Source: Priestia iocasae (GTDB taxonomy: Bacteria > Bacillota > Bacilli > Bacillales > Bacillaceae_H). Taken from it: a stretch of DNA of 64,000 bases. A program made the translations under genes and the position numbers. The DNA lies in assembly GCF_016909075.1 (NCBI RefSeq), contig NZ_JAFBFC010000001.1, positions 682,001 to 746,000 on the forward strand, in the 5' to 3' direction. Position 1 is the stretch's first letter. Every line of letters begins with the position of its first letter. The notes beneath the pieces were generated by a model. The model saw only the letters and a program-made list of their open reading frames with translations. It was not told the DNA's origin and made no database searches. Of this stretch, positions 57,634-64,000 are shown piece after piece.

Positions 57634-58677
57634 ATGGCAAATGGATTACATGTAGCAGTAGTAGGAGCAACGGGTGCAGTAGGTCAACAAATGTTAAAAA
57701 CGTTAGAAGAGCGTCAATTTCCTGTAGGTCAATTAACATTATTATCATCAGCTCGTTCAGCAGGAAAAACACTTCAATTCAACGGAAAAGAAGTAGTCAT
57801 TCAAGAAGCAACTCCGGACAGCTTTAAAGGAGTAGATATTGCTTTATTTAGTGCAGGTGGCAGTATTTCTAAAGCTTTGGCTCCTGAAGCAGTGAAGCGC
57901 GGTGCAATTGTTGTTGATAATACAAGTGCATTTCGTATGGACGAAAATGTACCACTCGTAGTGCCAGAAGTAAACGAAGAAGATTTGAAGGCACACAACG
58001 GTATTATTGCAAATCCAAATTGCTCGACAATTCAAATGGTAGCAGCTCTTGAACCACTTCGTCAGTCATATGGACTTAAGAAAGTTCTTGTGTCAACTTA
58101 TCAAGCAGTATCAGGTGCAGGGGCGGCAGCTATTAATGAGCTAAAAGAACAATCTCAAGCCATTTTAGATGAGAAGGAATTCACGCCTGAAATTCTACCA
58201 GTAGGTAGCGATAAAAAGCATTATCAAATTGCATTTAACGCCATTCCGCAAATCGATAAATTCCAAGACAATGGATTTACCTTTGAAGAAATGAAGATGA
58301 TTAATGAAACGAAAAAAATTATGCATATGCCTGAACTACAAGTAGCGGCAACTTGTGTTCGTTTGCCAGTTGTAACAGGACACTCGGAGTCTGTATATAT
58401 TGAACTAGAGCAAAGTGGTGTAACTGTACAAGAGGTAAAGCAGCTGTTAGCGCAAGCACCTGGAATTGTGTTGCAAGATGACCCTGAAAATCAAGTATAT
58501 CCAATGCCAGCAGATTGTGTTGGGAAAAGAGATGTATTTGTAGGGCGTATCCGTAAAGATTTGGATAATGATAAAGGCTTCCATATGTGGATTGTTTCTG
58601 ATAACTTATTAAAGGGTGCTGCTTGGAACTCAGTTCAAATTGCAGAATCACTAATCAAGCTAGGAATTGTGAAATAA
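57634..58677 (+). CDS. asd: Aspartate-semialdehyde dehydrogenase
   Basis: This 347-residue enzyme reduces aspartyl phosphate to aspartate semialdehyde, the branch point to lysine, threonine and methionine. The NADPH motif is [13 protein letters not shown]. The catalytic Cys is in [11 protein letters not shown] and the catalytic His in [16 protein letters not shown] 57634 follows GGAGGGG. With dapG and dapA it feeds diaminopimelate for the wall and dihydrodipicolinate for DpaAB. Confidence 0.97.
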   Translation: MANGLHVAVVGATGAVGQQMLKTLEERQFPVGQLTLLSSARSAGKTLQFNGKEVVIQEATPDSFKGVDIALFSAGGSISKALAPEAVKRGAIVVDNTSAFRMDENVPLVVPEVNEEDLKAHNGIIANPNCSTIQMVAALEPLRQSYGLKKVLVSTYQAVSGAGAAAINELKEQSQAILDEKEFTPEILPVGSDKKHYQIAFNAIPQIDKFQDNGFTFEEMKMINETKKIMHMPELQVAATCVRLPVVTGHSESVYIELEQSGVTVQEVKQLLAQAPGIVLQDDPENQVYPMPADCVGKRDVFVGRIRKDLDNDKGFHMWIVSDNLLKGAAWNSVQIAESLIKLGIVK

Positions 58678-58717
58678 TTACAACAAGATTGCTTCAATGA
58701 AGTAATGAGGTGTGTTT

Positions 58718-59947
58718 ATGAGGAAAATTATTGTTCAAAAATTTGGTGGTACATCAGTACGTGATGAGGTAGGAAGAGAGCGTGCGGTTCATCATATTAA
58801 TCATGCATTAAATCAAGGCTACAAAGTTGTTGTCGTAGTCTCTGCGATGGGACGTAAGGGAGAACCTTATGCAACCGATACGTTGTTATCATTAGTAAAT
58901 GGTAATCAGGCAATGTTAAATAAACGTGAATTAGACATGTTAATGTCTTGTGGAGAGCTCATTTCTTCTGTTGTTTTTACGAACTTATTAAATTCAAATG
59001 ATATAAAAGCAACAGCTTTAACAGGAGCACAAGCTGGATTTTTAACAAATAGTGATTTTACGAATGCGAAAATTATTGAAATGAAATGCGAGCGTATTTA
59101 TGAAGAGCTTGAAAAACACGATGTAGTGGTGGTAGCTGGTTTTCAAGGCGCTTCACCACAAGGAGATACAACGACCTTAGGTAGAGGTGGTAGTGACACA
59201 TCTGCCTCTGCGTTAGGTGCGGCACTAAATGCAGAGTTTGTCGATATCTTTACAGATGTCGAAGGGGTTATGACAGCTGATCCTCGAATTGTAGAGGATG
59301 CGAGACCTTTATCAGTTGTCACATACAATGAAATTTGTAACATGGCTTACCAAGGTGCAAAAGTGATTCATCCACGTGCAGTTGAGATTGCAATGCAAGC
59401 GAAGGTGCCAATCCGTGTTCGATCCACTTATTCCGATTCAGAGGGTACTCTTGTAACCTCTCATGGATATGCTCAACAAAGAGGTAGTGATGTTCAAGAG
59501 CGTCTAGTCACAGGTATTGCTCATGTATCAAATGTGACGCAAATTAAAGTGTTTAGTAAAGAAGGAAATTATGATATTCAATCTGAAGTATTCAAAGCGA
59601 TGGCTAATGCACAGATTAGCGTCGACTTTATTAACATCTCGCCTAAAGGTGTTGTATACACGGTGACTGATGAGTCAACGGATCGAGCAATTGAAATATT
59701 GCAAAGCATGGGATATGAACCATTTGTTACTCGTCATTGTGCAAAAGTTTCAACAGTAGGAGCTGGAATTGCTGGTGTTCCAGGTGTAGCTGCCAAAATT
59801 GTAACGGCACTGTCAATGGACGGCATTCAGATTTTACAATCTGCTGATAGTCATACAACCATTTGGGTATTAGTAAAAGAGGAAGATTTAAAAAGAGCTG
59901 TCAATGCGCTTCATCAAACTTTTGAGCTATCAAAAGTTGAAAGATAG
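58718..59947 (+). CDS. dapG: Aspartokinase I (diaminopimelate-responsive)
   Basis: This 409-residue aspartokinase has the signature VQKFGGTSV and KVVVVVSAMGRKGEPYATDTL in the kinase domain. Two C-terminal ACT domains follow (about 265-400). In B. subtilis DapG is inhibited by meso-diaminopimelate, and its gene lies between asd and dapA as here. ATG 58718 follows GAGGTG; GTG 58712 overlaps that site. A possible internal start for a separate beta subunit was not examined in detail. Confidence 0.95.
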   Translation: MRKIIVQKFGGTSVRDEVGRERAVHHINHALNQGYKVVVVVSAMGRKGEPYATDTLLSLVNGNQAMLNKRELDMLMSCGELISSVVFTNLLNSNDIKATALTGAQAGFLTNSDFTNAKIIEMKCERIYEELEKHDVVVVAGFQGASPQGDTTTLGRGGSDTSASALGAALNAEFVDIFTDVEGVMTADPRIVEDARPLSVVTYNEICNMAYQGAKVIHPRAVEIAMQAKVPIRVRSTYSDSEGTLVTSHGYAQQRGSDVQERLVTGIAHVSNVTQIKVFSKEGNYDIQSEVFKAMANAQISVDFINISPKGVVYTVTDESTDRAIEILQSMGYEPFVTRHCAKVSTVGAGIAGVPGVAAKIVTALSMDGIQILQSADSHTTIWVLVKEEDLKRAVNALHQTFELSKVER

Positions 59948-59977
59948 AATGTTGATTGAATAGCAAGGAGTGAAAAT

Positions 59978-60850
59978 ATGATTGATTTTGGAAAAGTATC
60001 AACGGCCATGGTTACACCTTTTGATCACAAGGGAAACATTGATTTTCAAAAAACAACACAATTAATTAACTATTTGATTGATAATGGGTCGGATTCATTA
60101 GTAGTGGCAGGAACAACAGGTGAATCGCCAACTTTATCAACAGAAGAGAAATTAGCTTTATTTCGTCATACAGTAAAAGTTGTAGATGGAAGAGTTCCAG
60201 TTATTGCAGGTACAGGAAGTAACAACACATATGCATCTGTTGAATTTACAAAAAAAGTAGAAGAAATTGGTGTAGACGCAGTTATGATTGTTGCTCCATA
60301 CTATAACAAGCCAAGTCAAGAAGGTTTATACCAACATTTTAAAGTCATTGCAGAAAGCACAAAGTTACCTGTTATGCTATATAACATTCCAGGGCGTTCG
60401 GTTGTCAACATGTCTGTTGATTTAATCGTAGAATTATCTAAAATTCCGAATGTAGTAGCAGTAAAAGATGCAAGTGGAGATTTAGATAGCATGACAAAAA
60501 TTATTGCGAATACATCTGATGATTTCGTACTTTATAGTGGGGATGACGGTATTACACTACCTGTTCTAGCGATAGGAGGTAAAGGTGTCGTATCAGTAGC
60601 ATCTCACGTATTAGGAAATGAAATGCAACAAATGATTCAAGCTTTTGAAGCGGGCCAATTGAAAGAAGCAGCTGTTTCACATCAAAAGCTATTACCAATT
60701 ATGAATGCACTATTCTCAGCACCTAGTCCTACACCTGTAAAAACAGCTTTACAACTCAAAGGGTTAGATGTAGGATCTGTACGTTTACCATTAGTTCCAT
60801 TATCACAAGAACAACGTACAGAGTTAGTAGCCATTTTAAAAAATAGTTAA
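59978..60850 (+). CDS. dapA: 4-Hydroxy-tetrahydrodipicolinate synthase
   Basis: This 290-residue TIM-barrel lyase condenses pyruvate with aspartate semialdehyde. The Schiff-base Lys is in VVAVKDASGDL. GTTGESPTLS and MLYNIPGRSV hold the catalytic Thr and Tyr. It commits carbon to diaminopimelate, lysine and dipicolinate. CAAGGAG precedes the ATG, and a strong terminator closes the unit. Confidence 0.97.
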   Translation: MIDFGKVSTAMVTPFDHKGNIDFQKTTQLINYLIDNGSDSLVVAGTTGESPTLSTEEKLALFRHTVKVVDGRVPVIAGTGSNNTYASVEFTKKVEEIGVDAVMIVAPYYNKPSQEGLYQHFKVIAESTKLPVMLYNIPGRSVVNMSVDLIVELSKIPNVVAVKDASGDLDSMTKIIANTSDDFVLYSGDDGITLPVLAIGGKGVVSVASHVLGNEMQQMIQAFEAGQLKEAAVSHQKLLPIMNALFSAPSPTPVKTALQLKGLDVGSVRLPLVPLSQEQRTELVAILKNS

Positions 60851-60851
60851 A

Positions 60852-60888
60852 TCAAAATCGTCTTTTCATCTGAAAAGGCGATTTTTTT
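60852..60888 (+). terminator. Terminator after dapA
   Basis: AAAATCGTCTTTTC (60854-60867) pairs with GAAAAGGCGATTTT (60872-60885), with one G-U pair, across ATCT. The run of seven T starts within the stem. Confidence 0.92.
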
Positions 60889-61023
60889 ATATTGATTTTC
60901 AAAAACATGCAGTTTTTCTATTTATTGATGAAAAAGTAGAAAGTAATGATTTTGTTACGTAGGAATAGCATTTATCAAACCAATTTCTATACTGTGAGAG
61001 AAATGAGAGCGCTATGAAATTTC

Positions 61024-61053
61024 TTGTATTCCATTTCTTGCATACGTTATAAT
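61024..61053 (+). promoter_or_regulatory. Promoter of rnjB
   Basis: TTGTAT (61024-61029) and a perfect TATAAT (61048-61053) are 18 bases apart, about 55 bases before the rnjB start. The strong -10 makes this a likely promoter. Confidence 0.58.
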
Positions 61054-61108
61054 AAATACAAGTGACTTTGAGCGGTTGTCAGTTCATGTAGGAGGAAAAC
61101 AAATAGCT

Positions 61109-62770
61109 ATGAAAAAGACAGAAAATATTAAAATTTTTGCATTAGGCGGAGTTGGAGAAGTTGGAAAAAACATGTATGTTGTCGAAATAAACGACGACAT
61201 CTATGTACTAGATGCGGGACTCATGTTTCCAGAAGGTGAAATGCTGGGAATTGATATGGTGATTCCAGATATCGCTTATTTAGTGGAAAATAAAGCAAGA
61301 GTAAAAGCGATTTTACTTACACATGGTCATGAAGAGCAAATTGGCGCACTGCCATTTATTTTAAGAAAGCTAGATGTTCCAGTGTACGGCACGAAGTTAA
61401 CAATAGCTCTTGCAAGAGAAAAAATGAAAGAATATGGATGCTCTAAATACAAACTTTTACATATAGTTGATTCTGAAACTGTACTTGAGTTCGATACGAC
61501 AAAGGTTACTTTTTTTAGAACGATGCACAGTATCCCCGATTCAGTAGGGATATGTTTACAAACCTCGCAGGGTGCAGTCGTTCACACAGGAGATTTTAAG
61601 TTTGATCAATCGTACAGTGGGCCTCATAAATCAGAAATTAGTAAGATGGCAGCAATTGGAGAGCAAGGAGTACTATGTTTATTGTCGGATAGTACAAATG
61701 CAGAAAGACCTGGCTATACAGTTTCTGAATCTGTTATTAGTCAAGAAATTTCAGATGCTTTTTATGATGCAAAAGGAAGGATTATTGTTGCAACATATGG
61801 CTCAAATATTACACGTATTCAGCAAGTCATTAACGCGGCGTTTGAACACGAACGCAAACTAGCCGTTGTCGGACGAATGATGATGAAAGTAATTGAGCTA
61901 GGAGTTGAGTTAGGTTACCTAAATGTACCTGAAGATACATTGATTTCTGTTCAAGAAATTAATAATCAAAAAGATTCTGAATTAGCCATTTTAACAACAG
62001 GTCATCAAGGTGAACCGATGGCAGCTTTAGCTAGAATGGCAAGGCAAGCACATAAGTTAATTAATATTAAAAGTGATGATACCGTTTTAATTGCAGCTAC
62101 ACCAATAGCAGGGCATGAAACGACCTTTTCGAAAACAATTGATTTAGTGTTTCGTGTTGGTGCAACGGTTATATATGGACAAAAGCAAATTCATACATCT
62201 GGACATGGTAGTCAAGAAGAATTGAAATTTATGATAAATTTAATGAAACCTACATATGTTTTGCCAGTTCATGGTGAATATCGTATGCAAAAAGCGCACG
62301 CGAAGTTAGCGGAAAAAGTTGGTATACCAAAAGATTGCATTTTCCTTATTGAGAAAGGAGATGTAATTGAATTTAAAGATGGTTATGCTCAACGTGGAGG
62401 GCGTGTACAATCAGGTAACACATTAATTGATGGACTAGGTGTCGGAGATGTTGGAAACATTGTTCTTCGAGATCGTCGTCTACTATCTCAAGATGGGATT
62501 TTAATTGTTGTTGTCACAATTAATAAAGCCAATCGAGTAATTTCTGCAGGACCAGAAATTATTTCACGCGGATTTGTTTACGTTCGAGAATCAGAAAAGC
62601 TTCTTGAAGAAGCAACAACACTCGTTGAGCAAATCTTACAAAAATGTATGGAAGAGCGAACGATTGAATGGTCCACAATGAAATTAAATATGCGAGAAAG
62701 CTTAAATCAATTTTTATTTGAAAGAACAAGACGTAGACCAATGATTCTGCCAATCATTATGGAAGTGTAA
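61109..62770 (+). CDS. rnjB: Ribonuclease J2
   Basis: This 553-residue beta-CASP metallo-beta-lactamase protein aligns with B. subtilis RNase J2 (YmfA) end to end. The metal motif HxHxDH reads HGHEEQ at 72-77, so Asp and the last His are replaced. HTGDFKFDQ, HVxGHGSQEEL (here HTSGHGSQEELK) and the C-terminal domain are present. J2 mainly partners RNase J1 and has little activity of its own. ATG 61109 is 13 bases after GGAGG (61091-61095), rather long; the next upstream option, TTG 61076, lacks conservation. Confidence 0.94.
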   Translation: MKKTENIKIFALGGVGEVGKNMYVVEINDDIYVLDAGLMFPEGEMLGIDMVIPDIAYLVENKARVKAILLTHGHEEQIGALPFILRKLDVPVYGTKLTIALAREKMKEYGCSKYKLLHIVDSETVLEFDTTKVTFFRTMHSIPDSVGICLQTSQGAVVHTGDFKFDQSYSGPHKSEISKMAAIGEQGVLCLLSDSTNAERPGYTVSESVISQEISDAFYDAKGRIIVATYGSNITRIQQVINAAFEHERKLAVVGRMMMKVIELGVELGYLNVPEDTLISVQEINNQKDSELAILTTGHQGEPMAALARMARQAHKLINIKSDDTVLIAATPIAGHETTFSKTIDLVFRVGATVIYGQKQIHTSGHGSQEELKFMINLMKPTYVLPVHGEYRMQKAHAKLAEKVGIPKDCIFLIEKGDVIEFKDGYAQRGGRVQSGNTLIDGLGVGDVGNIVLRDRRLLSQDGILIVVVTINKANRVISAGPEIISRGFVYVRESEKLLEEATTLVEQILQKCMEERTIEWSTMKLNMRESLNQFLFERTRRRPMILPIIMEV

Positions 62771-62785
62771 GTAAAACGCTCAAAG

Positions 62786-62850
62786 TCAAAAGAACTGACT
62801 CTCTCAAACGATTAGGTTATGCCTAGCGTTTGATGAGTCAGTTCTTTTTT
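62786..62850 (+). terminator. Terminator after rnjB
   Basis: A long hairpin: AAGAACTGACTC (62790-62801) pairs with GAGTCAGTTCTT (62835-62846), and CAAACG pairs with CGTTTG further in. A run of six T follows. Confidence 0.88.
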
Positions 62851-62923
62851 ATGGGAAACTTAGAGCATGAAATGGTTAATGAAGCTCATAATAACTATAT
62901 TAAGGTTTGAAAGGAGTTACATG

Positions 62924-63682
62924 ATGGTTAGAGAAAATGAGCTTCAGTCTTCAGAAACTGCACCACAGCAACCTGATAAAAAAGAAGAGGGGAAATCTAG
63001 TTTAGTTGATAAAATTCAGCAACTAGGTCAAACAAACGTGCCACAACTAACAAACGACTCAAAGATTCATTGTTTAACAATCGTTGGTCAAGTTGAAGGC
63101 CATGTTCAATTGCCTCCACAAAATAAAACAACAAAATACGAACATGTTATTCCTCAAATTGTTGCTATTGAACAAAATCCTCAAATTGAAGGGTTATTAA
63201 TTATTTTAAATACAGTAGGGGGAGATGTAGAGGCAGGTCTTGCGATCGCTGAGATGATTGCTTCTTTATCAAAGCCATCTGTTTCAATTGTGCTTGGAGG
63301 AGGACATTCAATTGGTGTGCCTATTGCTGTGTCGACAACACATTCGTTTATTGCAGAGACAGCGACAATGACGATTCATCCTGTTCGTTTAACAGGGTTG
63401 GTAATTGGTGTTCCTCAAACGTTTGAATACTTGGATAAAATGCAAGAGCGTGTAATTAATTTTGTAACAAAACATTCGAATGTATCAGAGGAAAAATTCA
63501 AAGAACTGATGTTTTCAAAAGGTAATTTAACACGAGATATTGGTACAAATGTAGTAGGTGCCGATGCAGTAGAGTATGGGCTTATTGATGAAGTAGGTGG
63601 AGTGGGACAAGCGATTAAAAAATTAAATGAATTGATTGAAAATAAAGGAAATACGAAGGAGGATAGCCAATTATTACAATGA
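62924..63682 (+). CDS. tepA: TepA (YmfB), ClpP-like serine protease
   Basis: This roughly 252-residue ClpP/crotonase-fold protease has the catalytic Ser in [11 protein letters not shown] and the His in [10 protein letters not shown]. In B. subtilis TepA helps protein secretion, and it degrades spore proteins on germination. The N-terminal 45 residues are polar and variable. Two tandem ATGs (62921, 62924) follow AAAGGAG; the second is 7 bases from it. The frame is open back to 62867 without a better start. Its stop overlaps ylzJ. Confidence 0.92.
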   Translation: MVRENELQSSETAPQQPDKKEEGKSSLVDKIQQLGQTNVPQLTNDSKIHCLTIVGQVEGHVQLPPQNKTTKYEHVIPQIVAIEQNPQIEGLLIILNTVGGDVEAGLAIAEMIASLSKPSVSIVLGGGHSIGVPIAVSTTHSFIAETATMTIHPVRLTGLVIGVPQTFEYLDKMQERVINFVTKHSNVSEEKFKELMFSKGNLTRDIGTNVVGADAVEYGLIDEVGGVGQAIKKLNELIENKGNTKEDSQLLQ

Positions 63683-63888
63683 TACTTTATACATCAATGC
63701 CTCAAGAGCACATTTTTCCTATGGAATCGACAGCTTATGAAAATCAGCAAACAATTGAGTATAATGGTATTTCATTTGTTGTAATGGAAAATGCTCAAAA
63801 GCAGTATCAGATTGTGCGTATGCTTAGTACAAATCCACAAGACTATTTAAACAGCGAGTATATTCCTGGTCAAATCTTATCTTTGTGA
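63679..63888 (+). CDS. ylzJ: YlzJ-like small protein of unknown function
   Basis: This 69-residue protein begins [14 protein letters not shown] and matches the YlzJ family in size and place. No membrane segment or known domain is visible. The ATG overlaps the tepA stop (ATGA), which suggests coupling. In B. subtilis ylzJ lies between tepA and spoIIIE/ftsK. Confidence 0.86.
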   Translation: MILYTSMPQEHIFPMESTAYENQQTIEYNGISFVVMENAQKQYQIVRMLSTNPQDYLNSEYIPGQILSL

Positions 63889-63915
63889 TTTCAGTATAGA
63901 ACTACAATATGTTTA

Positions 63916-63924
63916 TGATATAAT
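63916..63924 (+). promoter_or_regulatory. Extended -10 promoter near the right end
   Basis: TGATATAAT (63916-63924) is a perfect TGnTATAAT element, with no good -35 box. It points to the gene beyond the window (ftsK/spoIIIE by synteny), but a terminator follows within 20 bases. Confidence 0.45.
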
Positions 63925-63942
63925 AAATGTAGCAATATGGAC

Positions 63943-63969
63943 ATGCAGCCTTTTTTTGGCTGCTTTTTT
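63943..63969 (+). terminator. Terminator at the right end
   Basis: GCAGCC (63945-63950) pairs with GGCTGC (63958-63963) across a T7 loop and is followed by six T. It ends the tepA-ylzJ transcript and also lies just downstream of the TGATATAAT promoter element. Confidence 0.88.
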
Positions 63970-64000
63970 GTTCGAAGGGTATTCATACTTTTACATAGGG

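Overview
This window is a stretch of chromosome from a motile, spore-forming, low-GC Gram-positive bacterium of the Bacillaceae. Every gene I accept lies on the + strand. Gene order, protein lengths and motifs follow the Bacillus subtilis order from hslU/clpY and codY to tepA and ylzJ (just before ftsK/spoIIIE) almost gene for gene. Evidence for a spore former is dipicolinate synthase (dpaA/dpaB), ymxH and mlpA. Evidence for motility is the complete fla/che operon ending in sigD and swrB. I cannot fix the species from this sequence; a Priestia/Bacillus-type organism is likely.

Layout. (1) 1-1510: the 3' end of hslU, then codY and a strong terminator. (2) 1510-1950: an AT-rich control region with a good sigma-A promoter (TAGACA-17-TACAAT) and, just downstream, a 13/15 match to the CodY operator. 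(3) 1951-28755: the fla/che operon. It encodes the rod, MS ring, switch, export apparatus, hook, chemotaxis proteins, FlhF/FlhG, sigma-D and SwrB, with many translational overlaps and many TTG/GTG starts. (4) 28756-36153: rpsB, tsf, pyrH, frr, then uppS-cdsA-dxr-rasP (translation, undecaprenyl and phospholipid precursors, isoprenoids, intramembrane proteolysis). (5) 36154-42470: proS and polC. (6) 42471-49909: a structured leader, then rimP-nusA-rnpM(ylxR)-ylxQ-infB-ylxP-rbfA, truB and ribF. (7) 49910-55622: rpsO, pnp, ylxY, mlpA and ymxH. (8) 55623-64000: dpaA-dpaB, asd-dapG-dapA, rnjB, tepA-ylzJ, and a promoter/terminator pair that ends the window.

How the genes work together. CodY, encoded next to the motility promoter, senses GTP and branched-chain amino acids and probably shuts the motility operon when nutrients are plentiful. 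The operon builds the hook-basal body and the chemotaxis core, and its last genes supply sigma-D for the late filament genes. The downstream blocks are translation and RNA-processing housekeeping genes. The dpa/asd/dapG/dapA cluster routes aspartate to diaminopimelate and lysine, and in the sporulating mother cell to dipicolinic acid.

I found no mobile element, CRISPR array, tRNA or rRNA gene, prophage or foreign island, and no clearly undescribed multi-gene system. The most interesting signals are small. They are a hairpin that separates the swrD ribosome-binding site from its start codon, the CodY box in the fla/che leader, a structured leader before rimP-nusA, homopolymer runs in flhF and swrB, internal repeats in FliK and FlgD, and altered catalytic motifs in YlxY and RNase J2.
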